Shown piece by piece: positions 22,548 through 36,243 of a stretch of DNA of 64,000 nucleotides (position 1 is its first letter; every line of letters begins with the position of its first letter). This DNA comes from Protula sp. h YS-2021. Lineage: Eukaryota > Annelida > Polychaeta > Sabellida > Serpulidae. The translations under genes and the position numbers were made by a program. Below the pieces are notes generated by a model. It made no database searches. It saw nothing but the letters and a program-made list of their open reading frames with translations, and had not been told where the DNA came from. The stretch is taken from positions 40,528,394 through 40,592,393 of the forward strand of contig OX457026.1 of NCBI GenBank assembly GCA_949752745.1, in the 5' to 3' direction.

Positions 22548-23282
22548 TTATTTTTTTAAGAAATATGCAATTGCTAAAAGTCCATCATGAGCTTCGAAAG
22601 CGATGCCAGGATTTGATACTATGATCTGACGCGTGTTGCGGCTGTCCTACCCTGTGCTGCGTTAGGGATGCCGTGGAATCCATCGACCGATGGTGCTGTG
22701 GGCTCCACTCTCCCACCTGGTATGGGCTCCGTTTGTGAGTTTTTCCTCATATCTACAGAGTTAATTGGATTTATAGGACGAGTGCTGTGAGTGCACCTGA
22801 TGGCGGGGGCTCCACAGCCGCACTACCTAGCGCAACTGAACACTGATATTTTTATATGTAGGCCCTGCTAATTTGATATTTTGCTTAGATGGCGCAACTA
22901 TATGGGTTGTGAAAAATAGTGTGAGATCAAGGTATATATTTATTGATGCTTTGACAGATGCTTTGCAGCCTTAAATATAGACTGCTTTAACTGAGCGTTC
23001 GATGATGGAGATCTAATTCCTGTGTCTGGAATAGGTGCAGTGTTTGCTGGTAAGCTCGGGCAATGAAAACAGTGTTGCATGGTCAGGCGACTTGCACAAT
23101 TCTTTGTCTTGGTGAAACTTTTTCTTAGACGGGTATTTGATGCACATTGTTGCAATCAGCTCACTATTCGAAACTCACGTATTGCTAAGGCGTTCCCCCT
23201 CTAGCTCCTAGTGTCTCCAAAGCAGGTCAAAGCAGGTGTTCCAGTAGACGACACTGTCTCCCACAACTGCGTTGCCTGTATG

Positions 23283-23450
23283 TCACGTAATTAACGTCAT
23301 CTGTCTCTTAATAACTTTCCACTGTTCAGACTCTAACTCTTGACATACTACACACGATACTGTTCCATCGCAGTCTTGGCCTATGAAGTGGATGAAGCAG
23401 TGTTGGTCGTCTTTCAATCCAAAGTGTCCACACCTAATCTTCACCACCAT
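23283..23450 (-). pseudogene. gag N-terminal zinc module of relic A
   Basis: An ATG at 23450 opens a 55-codon frame: MVVKIRCGHFGLKDDQH, then C-rich sequence with DCDGTVSCVVCQEL and SEQWKVIKRQ, stopping at 23283. Pairs of Cys (and His) spaced C-x2-C with a Trp ten residues on are typical of the N-terminal module of DIRS gag-like proteins. The gag at 36244 (+) starts almost the same way: M-V-x-K, then C-x-H-x-G-L-K-[DN]-D-x-H, then C-x-V-C and QW-x-V. The shared ATG context supports this start in both. The frame is broken after the module. It would have made a structural protein that packages the element's RNA in the cytoplasm (inference). Confidence 0.7.
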
Positions 23451-24050
23451 GGCCGCAGGTGCATGTCTGCAACAGAGTAACGGCGTGTTAATGAACGATC
23501 AGTGTGCCAGGGGTAAAACAGTGCCATATTTCACAGCTGGACATGCGTCAGGAGTAATTGATCTGTTGGTCTGGCTACATCGTAGTGTGATCACCACAAC
23601 TTATCTTCTACTCTTACAAAAGCGCAGGAATGCGTCCACTACTCAATACTGTTTGCTTCGGGCTTTATGTTCCGCTTTTACAAAAGCGCGGGAACGCGTC
23701 CACAGCTCTATTGCTAATTTGCTTGCAACCGGGCGTTTCCTGGCTCCGGTAATAGCTTCAAGCTGGATGAGTGAGACATCTGCTTCCACTGACAAACTGC
23801 TGAGGAAAAAAATGCTGTGGAATTCTGAAAACTCAAATTGTGTTGTTGACGTAGAAATAATATTTTATTCAACGAAACACAATTCTCATGAAAGCTTTTT
23901 TCATTGACGCACATAATTTTTTGTTTTTATTTCGGTCAATCTATTTTGCTGGTGGTTTCCTATATCACACAGGTTAAAACCTGCGATCTCGAAAATCTAG
24001 GTACAAGTCCAAATTACCAAGGTGCCCTTACCTACCTACCTCCTTACCTG
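23451..24050. other. unassigned; short direct duplication at 23615-23711
   Basis: TTACAAAAGCGCAGGAATGC and TTACAAAAGCGCGGGAACGC, each followed by GTCCAC, lie 61 bases apart inside an open plus frame (23383-23907) that has no protein motif. This lies just 5' of relic A, so it may be its leader or terminal repeat, but I cannot show that. Confidence 0.35.
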
Positions 24051-24433
24051 TGGCAAGGTATCAAACCTCGACCTTCAATGCTGCACCACTGATTTCTGTT
24101 CATCATTGACTCCGCTAAATCGATCCCTTCGAGGTCTCTGTCCTCCATCAGTTGCTGTAAATACGTGAGAGGTAGTCTTCCTCTACTCCTCGTTCCTTGA
24201 CTTGGGAACAACAAGACCAGATTGGGAGCTTCCTCTTCATGGTATCTATAGTAATTGTCCGCTGGCTCCAGGCGCTTTTGTCTTGTTTTGGAGATGATTG
24301 ATGGCATATCTAAGTAAATGTGCTCGTTTTGGCTGTTTATTTCACAACTAACATTAAAAACTGTTGGGAAGGGCCTTGTGCAAAGCCATCTAATTGACTG
24401 ACCAGCTCTTAAGTTATCGCAGCCATATAACAA
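24050..24433 (-). pseudogene. LINE ORF2 C-terminus (RTE/Jockey-like)
   Basis: An open minus-strand frame ends with TRSRGRLPLTYLQQLMEDRD, LEGIDLAESMMNRNQW and a short tail. The C-termini of many endonuclease-type LINE polyproteins carry G-R-x-x-R-G-R-P-x-x-T-Y-x-x-x-L-x-x-D-x-G and, about 15 residues on, M-x-D-R-x-x-W. Both are present with the right spacing. Upstream, SIISKTRQKRLE fits the R-R-x-R-x-x-G-H region. Only this terminal part is left, as expected of 5'-truncated copies. The frame begins without a good start and includes unrelated sequence at its N-terminal end. Confidence 0.72.
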
Positions 24434-24479
24434 TACCGATTGTACAGTCGAAGGAACAGAATTTTGGCCTTGAACTTTT

Positions 24480-24730
24480 TGGGCATGCCTGACAAACAGA
24501 CTTCATACATATCTCGCGAAAACGGATGACCCAGACTCGAGATTAATATTTGGTTCAACGTCTGCACACCATCATCTTCATGAGTCCAGAGACAGATATT
24601 GCTTCAACTTCCATTTTCAAAGCATTCATAACGTTGATTAGACGTCGGATAATAGATGTGTAATGACGTCCGGATATAAACGTCAATTCGATTTCCATAA
24701 TCAATTAGTTTCACCGCTAACATTGTTGCT
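24480..24730. repeat. ACGTTG-rich interspersed repeat
   Basis: AACGGATGACCCAGACTC followed by GTTCAACGTCTGC, ATAACGTTGATTAGACGTCG and GACGTCCGG. GGATGACCCA also occurs at 6976 and, reversed, near 34118. Confidence 0.55.
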
Positions 24731-24853
24731 GCTTTCTTACGAACTACATTCTATTTATTCTCCGAAAACTTTTTCTGAACAGCTTTTCAAAAAGCTAGTA
24801 CGTCGAAAATAGGGTATACCCAGTCTGCATCTGTTTACAGAAGAAAGATGCTT

Positions 24854-26330
<1,477 letters not shown>

Positions 26331-26499
26331 CAAAACTCATCTGTTTGTTAAGGCCTACGGCCATGTGCTGCCATAAAATATTACTAATTTTAGATCTTAT
26401 ATTGCTTTATAGTTAAACGACTGGTATTTATGTTTAATGTCTTGATATCATTGTTAGCGCTAAGAGGATATTCCAAATAAGCGCGTTACAAAAATCGAG

Positions 26500-26534
<35 letters not shown>

Positions 26535-26539
26535 GAATT

Positions 26540-27090
26540 ACTCAATTCAAAACCTTTCTAGAAGGAAATAGCTTTGCTACTTACTCTATGAGACGGCATC
26601 CCCCGCCCGACCCTTACCAAGAGTAATTCGTAACTGGGGCTGAAAATCTATATGAACAGTCAACGCATTTGACATGACCAGCTAAGATTTCGCATCCACG
26701 CATCACAATCATTTCACCATGCTAAGCGTATTTAGCTTATACACACATTATTTATGTTATGCCCGGTGACAGCTGAGAGACCTGCAGCCTTTACGCGTTG
26801 CATTTCTTTACATAAAAATAACTGTTCTTTACTTCATGTTTTGATCATAAAAATAAAAACAAAAGAGAAAAAAGAGGGAGTTGCAAACAAGTACTACATA
26901 TGTGCGAATTCCAGAGTCCTAGGGCCAGTATAGTCAGAGAAATAGTAAAGACAAAATGACGGACTAGTAAAGAGGATAAAAAAGCCTGAAATATTGGCCA
27001 TATACAACCTCAATAGACTCTTTGCCAGCCTTTGACTTGTTAGATCCTTTCCAAGTTTGAATACGAGAAGTAACAATACAGAAGGTTACT
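26540..27090. other. no gene seen
   Basis: AT-rich sequence with nothing recognised. Confidence 0.45.
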
Positions 27091-27730
27091 GGGACACATT
27101 CAGACTATCGAAGTGAAGTTCATGGAGATTTCAGCCGCGGAGAGGTGAAGCAGAGCAGTTGCAGCCCATCATCAGCTGAATCAACACTTTCTAGTGATTT
27201 TGAGGTGCCACTAGCGTACCGCTCTTCTGCAGTTCTTCAGTGTTTTACACACCAGACTAGTCTGGTCAAATCTGATGCTTTCTGAAGCAAGTTACAATGG
27301 TATTGTTCGTGGTAATATGGCTGCTCCCTCAAAACGTAGGTTAGTTTTCCTATGTTTAGAGGCAGATTTCAGCTCTTTGGTTCTGCAAAGACATCTAGTT
27401 TCTACAGACGGTTACAGTATCGTAATCAGAGCGTCTAACCGTATTTCATTTTGGCGGGTATGCGCCCACGGTGCGGCAGGTTTGTTACAGAAAGGTAGGT
27501 CTCTTAGATGGGGTAGCAACTCTCAAGCCATAGGGGATATCATCTTCCACCAGAAATATAATCTTTACTCATACAACCAAACTTTGAAGAGATTCTACGA
27601 AACGTCCTTCAACACCAGTAACCTCACAACAACTGATTCTACGAAACGTCCTTCAACACAAGTAACCTCACAACAAACACAGGGACTACAAACACAGCTC
27701 CAAAGAGCGGCACGAGACAAGAACAGGTAA
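27091..27730 (+). pseudogene. possible gag portion of relic B
   Basis: A plus-strand stretch reads SPSSAESTLSSDFEVPLAYR, then SAVLQCFTHQTSLVKSDAF before a stop. A second frame (27275-27730, non-ATG start) runs to 27730. Position and orientation are right for the gag of the RT/RNase H relic that starts near 28260, and the Ser-rich composition fits, but no zinc module was found. At 27591-27678 a 44-bp segment (starting GATTCTACGAAACGTCCTTC) is duplicated in tandem. Confidence 0.3.
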
Positions 27731-28259
27731 GAGAAACCATGTTGGCACCATGGAGCTTAAAGGCAGGCATTACAAGACGTGCAAAATTGTGCGCCGTATG
27801 AGAGGTACACGCACCGCAGTAGCGAGCACACAGCAGCCGTAACTTGCGAGGTGCTGAGCTGAGGCGCACAACATCGGGACCTCCCAAGATGAAAGCTACC
27901 CAGAAGACCCGGATTCTTGTTTTTAGAATGCCAACAGAACAGCAGAACCCGTAGAGCAGGTGACAATTAAAGAAAACAGCAGCTAAGTTTTGTCACGAAA
28001 GCCTTACCTCTGTTGGAAAAATTAGTCCCAACGGAACTTTATTCGCTACAAAGGAGAAAGTGTTGCTTGTCACTTATTGCCTCCAGGAGGCAGGTTCACG
28101 CATTTTGGCGAAAATCAAAGAAAGTGGGTGTCACCAAGAAAAAAGGTGAGATGATTAAGAAGCGGCCATCCCTTGCAGTTTCGAAAAGTGAGAGGAAATT
28201 ACCATCCATAAAGCTCACACAAACGCCTGACTATTAACTTTATACAGAAAGGGCAACGA

Positions 28260-29555
28260 GAAGCAAGTCGTATTGTAGGACATGCTGACAAAGTTGTTGT
28301 AAAAGAAGGCTATAAAAGAAATGCCTTCAAGCCACCAGGCATGTTTCACTGAACGGACGAGTGGTGGCCCTAAGTCAGCGATTTAAAATCGCTGAACGAA
28401 AACTTAGTTATCCAATCTTTAAAAGGAACACTTTGCAGCCGGGACATATGAACGACGTCGAAAGACTTATCAGACGGCTAACTACACGTCCCAATATGGC
28501 TGCCACATCAAGTAGAACAGCACAGGTACTATTGGTCCCTGCACCTAGGATGTACAACAAAGCGATGCGTTCCACTAGATTTCACTCTAGAATACGTATT
28601 CCAGGTCCCATTCAGGGCCCACAAAACCATTCCTGGGACACACAATGCCAAAAGCCTGGTGGGTAGCAGCAACCCTAGCGGAAACGCTGCTGAGTCTGCT
28701 GATGGCATCGGAGGAAGCGGTGTCCATGGTCCACCTTTATTTTCGAAATTACTAACAATTAGTGAGAGTGGCGCTCAAGAAAGCCGCACCGCCCGAAATG
28801 AGTTCAAACTGCTACCACAAGCGAAGATAGACCTTCAATGACGGATGAACCCAATAAATCTGACGAAGGGGTCCCCATTCACAACGCGCCAGGGTAGGTT
28901 GCAGGTCCACTTTCAAGGCAGTGGTCGAAGCGACTTCGAGGTGCGCACATAAATGTGCTGGAAATGCAAGCCGTGGGCGAGAAACTGGGGAAAAGGCCCT
29001 GTTTCTGATAGACAACGCCACTACAATAAGCTATACCACAAAACACGAGACACGAAGCCATCCGACTTGATGGAAACCACAATGGATGTGTGGGAGCTGG
29101 CAATAGGCCACCAGGGGAGTCAAAATGTTTTAGCGGACATGGCAAGAACAAGTGTGCAAGGAGAATATACACTGTCAACACAGTTGTTCGACAGGGTGAC
29201 ATAGAGCTCGAGGTTCGGGTAACCACGAGTGGACATGTCTGCGACGAGATTCAACAGCCCACTCACACGGTTAGCAGCACCATGACGCGGTATGTAGCAC
29301 CAGACCCCAACACGGAAGCCAGCAGTGAGCTGAGCTGCCCGTGGCCACAGGAGTTTTTGTATGCCTTTTCCGCCGTCTACGATATTCGACAGAGTAGCAG
29401 AGAGAGTAAGCTGGGAGTGGAGCTTCACTCTTCTGCTGGTGGCACCGGCAAACTGGTGTCCCTGTGTTCTGCTGCTGAGACGGTGCCTGTTTACATCAAT
29501 ACACCCGGTAACAGCTACTACGCCACTAGTCATTTTTTCATATGTCTGTTTTAAG
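28260..29555 (+). mobile_element. DIRS-like retroelement relic B (RT ends, RNase H)
   Basis: Polymerase landmarks in order: VSDLKSLNENLVIQSLKG (RT fingers) at 28374; MNDVERLIRRLTTRPNM with LLVPAPRMYNKAM (RT thumb) from about 28447; PKAWWVAATL (the W-W block before RNase H) near 28650; FLIDNATTISYTTKHET (RNase H, Asp at 29011); SQNVLADMARTSVQGEYTL (H-x-P-G-x-x-N-x-x-A-D region) near 29119; VDMSATRFNSPLTRL (V-D-L-F-A-T-R block) at 29229; and FCMPFPPSTIFDRVAERV (A-F-P-P block) near 29357. At least three frames are involved. Fingers and thumb are separated by only a few codons, so the YxDD palm has been deleted. No recombinase follows: 29560-30900 shows none of its boxes. Confidence 0.83.
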
Positions 29556-29559
29556 TTTT

Positions 29560-32500
29560 AAAGAAAGTGACCATGCAAACAAAATAGGGTTTTACCGGGT
29601 AGCACTGGTTTCGGTTCTAACGAATGTTTCAGCTGCGACCCAGGGCGAAATGAATATCTTTTCAGAATAATAAATAATTTTGGATTGCAGAGGTCACCAT
29701 CAGCAAAACATACAGTCAATTGTGATTTAAAACTTTAATACTTTAATTGATGACCGGAACACGCCGCTAACGGAGCTGACATTTAAGGTAATGTTTCTGT
29801 TAGACCTACAAACGTATTGGATGAGAACAACGAGAGAGTAATTCTAAAGCCGAGGGAGAACTTTCTAAGTAAGACGTACATGTAAGTGTAAGACACACAG
29901 TACAGGTACAATCTCAGAAATCACATTGCCGGGGCTGCCACGCCGGATGGAGTAGGGGCAACCCATGCAACCTGCTCAGAGCAGTGGGCACCCTATGCAC
30001 GCACAGCGAGGCAACAAAGTCGATGCGTAGCCTGCAAGAAAAGAAACTAATAATTCCTTTTCTACCCCACATAATATGAGCATAGGGAAAACTACCGTTT
30101 CGAGCTTTATCAGGAGACCCGGATTTCTCGTGTGCTCTCACAGGTTGACTATGAGAGGGATGCACAGGGTACGCAAGAGGCGATCACATAAGGCCATAGC
30201 AGGAGAGATACTCTGGATGCACGAGAACCCAAGGTCACATCAGTGTGAGAAGAGTGACTAACACGGGGTGTAACACGCAGCAAGGAGGCTCCACAGAAGG
30301 ACCATACCTGGGAGTACGCGAGTTACGCCAGTGTGGTCACTGCGGGTAAACATGATAACATGTGTTAAAAATAGCAGATTTTTTTTCAATTTTGAGACGT
30401 TATATTAGCGGTATTAGTGCCAGTATTAAGTGTCTACAAAGCACACACTAGCACACAGCAGACACTTTTGTCCAATAAAAAAGGGGAAGGGGAGATATGG
30501 GGTTCCCCGTAGGTACTGAGAGAAGCACCTATAAGAATAAAGAGTAGAGGAACAGGAGGCAAGTTACTGGGCGTCCATAAACGCAGGAAATACAACAAAA
30601 TGTTTATTGTACACACAGTGTACACCACACAGGATATGGAGAAACACGCGTAAAAAGGGGATGCCACCCATGAAATGCCAGGCCTCCAGAGCAATCTCTT
30701 TCAAAGTATCGAGTCGGTCCAACGGCAGCTGCAAGGCATTTACATGAACAAAATACCCATTGTTATTCCCCATTAAAATGAATTTTTGGTTTGAATAAAA
30801 GTTGAGGCTGTATAGTTGGATCCAACCGATTGTAACAATAGTTAATCTCACCTCGTCCCTCCATTTTCTGGGCTCCACTTTTAGGCGCGCAGAATGAAAG
30901 TGAACAGCGAATCCCAGTACGGGTAAACATATGGTTACCCGCTGCGTACTTGAAGCTAATCAAGAACTTGTGTGCTCCAGTGAAATTAATTCAAATTATT
31001 ATAACTTACAGTTCAACTGTGTTACGGCCACAGAAAAGATAGGGCGATACTGTTCAAAGCATCGGTTCAGTCCAGCTATACACCTACAGGATTGGTTCAA
31101 AACAAAAACCAATATTAATAGGAAATAAACATGGACAATATGTGATATATAAGGTAATATATAGTACTGTGAGTGTGGGCTTGCTCCAAAAGCGGCTATG
31201 GCTGGGACAACAAAACTTGAAAAATATACAGCTTCATTTTTCTGCAAATATCAGTGGCTAAAACATTCACCTAGAATTCAAAATAGTAGATTTTTATCTT
31301 GACATAGTAACAAGCTTTAGTCCCAAAAGTGCAACATTGCTACGTCTCAACATCGGTGCTTATGAAGCTATACAAATTTATTCATCGAAGTGAACATTGC
31401 AAAGTTTAATCAACGTCGCGTCTCGGTTCATTATGGAAGTCTAGAACGTCTACCTGCCTGCGCTGTTTATACGCCGGAAGTGTTCCGTAAGTTTTCCTTG
31501 TCGTACGTTTCGGTTTCATAGAAAATGCCGACTACGAGTTTCCCTATCCGTAAATTTTCCATGTGCGCTGATTGGTAGCTTTTTGTAATTTACTTGAAAC
31601 CACAATGTATTGCCCCACGTGTTACACATGCGCTTTGGTGGTATTTCGGCATTTTTGTGGTACTGCGGAAGAAGCTGGCTAATTGAATTTTATTTTAGCA
31701 AAAGCGTTTATCTTATTTTTGCCAAAACATCATCCAAATATCTTCACCTCCTACCCTTCAGTGGAAAAAAATGATTTCAATATTCTATAGCAATATATCG
31801 AATACTGTGAGAAAGTGTTTCGTCATAAATGTTAACTGGTGAGCCTACCCGCTGGGGAGTGAATTTTTCAACACACACAGCTGTTAAATTAATTTTCTAG
31901 TACTCGAAAGTATTCTTCAATGATTTAATTATAGCAAAAGATAATTGTTAACTCCACCGAATACCTTTATCGATTATGATTTTGTGATTAATTAAATAGG
32001 ATATTGAAATTAATTCTCCCAGTTGTTGGCATTGATATCAATGTGCAGAGTAGATAGATACGTACTGTATAAAAACTCGTCAGAATTTATAGCTAATATC
32101 AGACCAGGCAAATGTTCGGCAGATTATCACTTAAAGAAGTGGAAAATATTAGTGAACGCACAATTAATTAAATAAACAGAAACAACAAATAATTATTGTA
32201 ATATTTAATTTTCTTCAAAAAAATTGGTGGGTTGTAATGTAATTTTTCATTTTCAATATTTCACAGTTATTCACAAAATGTTGCCTCGACTGAGAAAAAG
32301 CCAGGAGAAAGCATCGTGAAAAGCAACCAGGGAGAAAGGACCGGTGGGGAGGGCCGGGGAAAAAAGCACCAGTGGAAAAACGACCAGGGGGAAAGAGTCC
32401 ATGAAAAAAGCTGAGTTGGGGGTGAAGAAACGAAAACCTTAACTTGTAATTGATGCTGGAATAATTGAACTTCTGATGTTATACAAGTTATTATATTTTT

Positions 32501-32912
32501 GATGACAATAATTCAGTTTAAAATATTTTTGTTCAATAACACATATGTGTATATAACTTACAATAATATTTATTATATCTATATATATATAATTCCGTTT
32601 TAGATATCAGCTCTCTTTTATATATAAAACACTCTTTTAGATATCAAATGTAAGGTTTTTCGGCTAAGAGAGCAACATGGCTTTGCTGTTCGCCACAACT
32701 CCATGTCTGGTTTATTGCTGAAATGACTTCTCTACGGCCTGTTGTTTCAGCTTATAAATACATATATATTATATTGCATAGATTCTCCATACGCATAGAA
32801 ACAGGTTGTTTCTATCTAGAAAAAAGCCTTTTATGCAGTTAAGACCGTAGAATTTATCTGATAAAGTATTATCTCTTAAATTTTCATAAGGCGTCGTGTT
32901 ACCCCTTCTTCA
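29560..32912. other. no supported gene, 3.3 kb
   Basis: Several 60-100 codon frames on both strands without motifs. Weak ACGT words at 31330-31470 (TTAATCAACGTCGCG) suggest a decayed ACGTTG-family copy. AT-rich from 31480, with TTTTAGATATCA repeated near 32600 and 32634. Confidence 0.45.
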
Positions 32913-34099
32913 TACCGGGGGTTTCCGAAAAAAGCCCAGGGCTTCTATTTGGAAACTGACCAATTTCAGACGCTCATTTAGAAACCAAATAGAAGCCACG
33001 GGGCTTCTATTAGGAAACAGTTTCCTAATTAGAGCCCCGGAGCTTCCATTTTTAGATGGGGGTGTCGATAAGTTTTTATTGGAAAAAAGAAAATTTACCT
33101 TCAATCTCTTATTAAAGCGCTACATGCTGCGGATATCCGCACAAAAAATAACCAGCACACCAAAACAACAGTAACTAAAAAAGTCTGTTAAAGTGGGGGG
33201 TTGCCATGTGCGAGGCACAGGATTAAGCAACGACGCAGAACGTGTCTAGGGGTTTGCCTTGCATCAAATGATTAAGTGCACCGTGTCTGCATTGCGAGTA
33301 AACACGAGTTTTAAAAAGACTTGCAGGGAAGGAGTGGCAACATCACGCCGCCCGTTTCAGTACTCGGCCCGTTATACCTCCAGTAATACTCCGGAGTAAA
33401 GGTGGCAGTGGGTAGGGGATTGTCTGTTCGCCTTGTGCAAAGCACAGGATTAAGCAGCGACGCAGAACATGTCTTGGGGCTGCCTCATATCAAAGGATTG
33501 AGTCAGGGTGCATGGCCACCGATCCTGGAAATTAGGGAATTCAAGGAAAAATGAATCGGCATTTTCCAGTCAGGAAAACTCAGGGAATTTAAAAATTCCA
33601 GCAAATCTCAGGGAAAACTCAGGGAATTTAATTTTTAGAAAATTCCAGGTTTTTCAGGGTATTTCCACGTAAATTATTCTTTTTACAAAATTGGATAGAT
33701 TTAGTAAGAATTTGTTGAAAGTTGTCTTTTTCTAAGCGTTTGAGATAAATAGTAGGATACGGAGTCCATTGCTATTGTTTTTGAACCAAAGCATGTAAGT
33801 GTTGGAATTTCGAAAACCTGCGCTGTCAAAATTAATTTTCTGGAAAACTCAGGGAAAACTCAGGAAATTTCGTTTCGGATTGCAGGTGGCCATCCTGTAA
33901 GTGCTCCGTGTCTGCATTGCGAGTAAACACGAGTTCTAAAAAGACTTGCAGTGAAGGAGGGGGCTTTATTAGGAAACGATTTTTCAGGTCTTGATTTTAA
34001 CTCCAAATACAAGCCCCGGGGCTTCTATTGAGAAACAGTTTCCTAATAAGAGCCCCGGGACTTTTATATGGGGGAGCTTCTTTTCGGAAACTCCTGGTA
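32913..34099. mobile_element. 1.19-kb repeat with terminal inverted repeats and internal hairpins
   Basis: The left end TACCGGGGGTTTCCGAAAA and the right end TTTTCGGAAACTCCTGGTA are inverted copies with two mismatches. Inside, GGCTTCTATTTGG pairs with CCAAATAGAAGCC (near 32939-32997). The palindrome ATTAGGAAAC-A-GTTTCCTAAT lies at 33009-33029, with a similar one near 34025-34055. A segment with CACAGGATTAAGCA and GCATTGCGAGTAAACACGAG occurs twice (from about 33210 and 33434, 223 bases apart). The second copy is split by the insertion 33504-33897. There is no convincing target duplication and no coding capacity, so this is a non-autonomous foldback-type element of unknown class. Confidence 0.68.
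33504..33897. mobile_element. 394-bp MITE nested inside the larger repeat
   Basis: Starts CAGGGTGCATGGCCACC and ends GGTGGCCATCCTG. These are inverted copies apart from a 4-base gap. It carries repeated CAGGGAAAACTCAGGGAATT blocks near both ends. The uninterrupted neighbouring copy of the host repeat reads GATTAAGTGCACCG. Here GATTGAGT stands before the insert and TAAGTGCTCCG after it, giving a 5-bp target duplication (TGAGT at 33499-33503, TAAGT at 33898-33902, one mismatch). The empty copy next door makes the boundaries unusually secure. The CAGGG start resembles hAT elements, but those duplicate 8 bp. Confidence 0.8.
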
Positions 34100-34924
34100 A
34101 GATTCTAAACCTTGGGTCATCCGTTAACATGGAGTGTGAATGAAGTTAATAAAGACAATTTCGGGAAAATACTTGCAAGTTCCTGAGATGCCGAGGTTTT
34201 ACGTCCTCATAACTTTTAAGCTTCCAGCATCGTATTTTTGTTGTGGTCCCAGATGTACTCGGTAGCGAAAACTGTCTAGATTTTGTCGATACTGCTTAAT
34301 TGTTGGTATTTTGGATATTGAATCAAGCTATTAATAAATAATAAGGAAATGTAAATGCCTTACTTTTATTAAAACGCAAGCGCCGATTAGGGTAATGAAC
34401 TTTCTGAGCACTTGAAACCTTTGAACCTCGAAAGAAATTCACTTTGCAATATTGAATCTAAGGCTAGGAAAAATAACCGTGTTTCCCATCTAAGGCTTGG
34501 AGGCCAAAATCGTAAATAAAAGTAAGAAGTGGCCCTACCACCTCGATCACCCCACCCCCTCCGGGCTCTAAAAAATCGAGAAAATGAAAGTAGTCGAAAT
34601 GGCGACCGATTGTACAAAATAAAATAGTCGCTGTTGCTTTAGCAGTTGCAGTTTTTCTTTATTCAGACAGACACGCATTTCTCGTAAATGTTTATTTTTG
34701 TTAATACATATGGGAGAAATAGCATACCCCTAATGAGTACTATGGGTAATTGTGAATATCATAGCTATGGATTTGATGCAAACATTAACGTGTACTACCT
34801 ATAGTGGGATAATCATCAGTAATCAGTATTTCAAGCTCCCATGGTACTGTGCAGCAGTTTATCGTCATATCTACAAACTTGGCACCGAACTTGTAATATT
34901 TTGTGCTATAAAGTACCCAGGAAG
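34100..34924. other. no gene; half palindrome at 34257-34279
   Basis: ACTCGGTAGCGAAAACTGTC at 34257 is a truncated copy of the palindrome end block. Frames 34387-34617 and 34752-34952 have no motif. Confidence 0.45.
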
Positions 34925-35110
34925 CAACAGACGTTGCACAGATGTTGGTTAGACTGGTAATCTGACGTGGGAGCAATGTCGCTGTTTGGTTGCACAGAAA
35001 AGTCTTTCCTCGATCATGGATGAACATCAGAAGCTATGTTCGACAGGTGTCGGGGATCGACGCCGTATGAAAGTCAGGAAAGGAATGTAGACATGGATAA
35101 AATCGACATT
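34925..35110. repeat. weak ACGTTG-family copy
   Basis: AACAGACGTTGCACAGATGT, GGTTAGACTGG and GACAGGTGTCGGGGATCGAC in the family's typical order, strongly diverged. Confidence 0.4.
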
Positions 35111-36243
35111 TCTGAAATAACAAGGCCGCATCAAAGTATCTCCCGCGCTTGGATCTTCCTCCCGTGCTTTAGAACAAGTAAAGTGTGAATGTTGCGAAAA
35201 AGGTGATAAAAATCTTTCTCGTATTCTTAAATTTAAATCATTTTTGTTCCCAGAACTGACTTATAGAATTGGATCGACCCAGCACTTAAAAAGAATGATC
35301 TTTTCTTGCCCGTAACCTCAAATTGGAGATTCCTAAAAGAATTTTTCGAACTCACCGTTTCTATCCCTGGGTTTTCGCACTTTCCGATCCACCTGCGGAA
35401 CGTTTCCAGGACGATGCGCGCCACACAGGTATGTCTTGCTGTTTAAGCAGTGGCGTTCATTCGCCTTCTAGTATTTCTTCAGTGAACCAAAAAAATTTAC
35501 ACCCACTAATCGCGTCATCTTCGCCTACAGATATCAACGGTCAGTCTTCGATCGTTTACCCTTCTTACGATAGTAAATTTACAGGCTCAACTGTTCGCAA
35601 ATATTTAATAAGCCAAATCACACCTTAGGCGTTCTCAATAAAAATGTGCAAAAAGTATGCGTTTTGAAGAAAAGTAACCGGGTAAAAAATGATAGAGATT
35701 ACGCCTTAATGTCAAATTCTCTTGCACGAAAGAGCAATCGAGTTTTTAACAATCCGTTTGCTATTTTTAAAACGTATTGAAAGTTTTAAGAGATAGTTTC
35801 AATTTCTTTTAAGTTCCAAGTATGAGCTGTTTTTGCCATATTTCTTCTATGTTTTTCTATCAGTTCTTTCATTTTTTTACCCGGTTCCATCGCAATTTCC
35901 GTCGAAATTCAAAGTTTTTGCGCATTTTATTCGAAACACCCAAAGTGTAATTTGGCTTATAGAAGAGCAAATATGAATACGTTTTTGTGCTATTTTTTTT
36001 AGAAAATCATCTCAGTGGGAATGCGCCAACAACAATACCACAGTCATCTAGCAAATAACTGGATAGAGTTTTCAGACTCCCAAGTTTTAAAAGGAAAATT
36101 TAAACTTCTAAGGTGGTGACGCAATTATGCGCAGTGCATAACAGGTGATTGGGATCACGATGCTGCGTGCGCTGCCTAGCAAGTGCTGTATGTTGACTTC
36201 AACGACAATTTTGGTTATATGATGCAGATATGCCTGACCTGCT
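35111..36243. other. no supported gene
   Basis: A 101-codon frame (35323-35628) shows no motif; the remainder is AT-rich. Confidence 0.4.

Larger units (their letters stand above)
20713..23450 (-). mobile_element. DIRS-like retroelement relic A (gag, RT, RNase H, recombinase)
   Basis: Reading the minus strand from 23450 downwards, parts of a tyrosine-recombinase retrotransposon appear in the standard DIRS order. These are a gag N-terminal zinc-binding module, a gag-like open frame, RT fingers, RNase H with a DNTT motif, the VDLF block, and a C-terminal tyrosine recombinase. The frame changes several times and the RT palm is missing, so it is dead. It is the most complete of six related pieces. 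DIRS elements integrate with a tyrosine recombinase instead of a DDE integrase (family knowledge). Terminal repeats were not identified, so the ends are those of recognisable coding sequence. A piece of similar type at 36244-38460 shares its gag start and recombinase motif. Confidence 0.85.

Noticed and set aside
29120..29533. 137-codon minus-strand frame
   Set aside because: Antisense to the RNase H and polymerase end of relic B.
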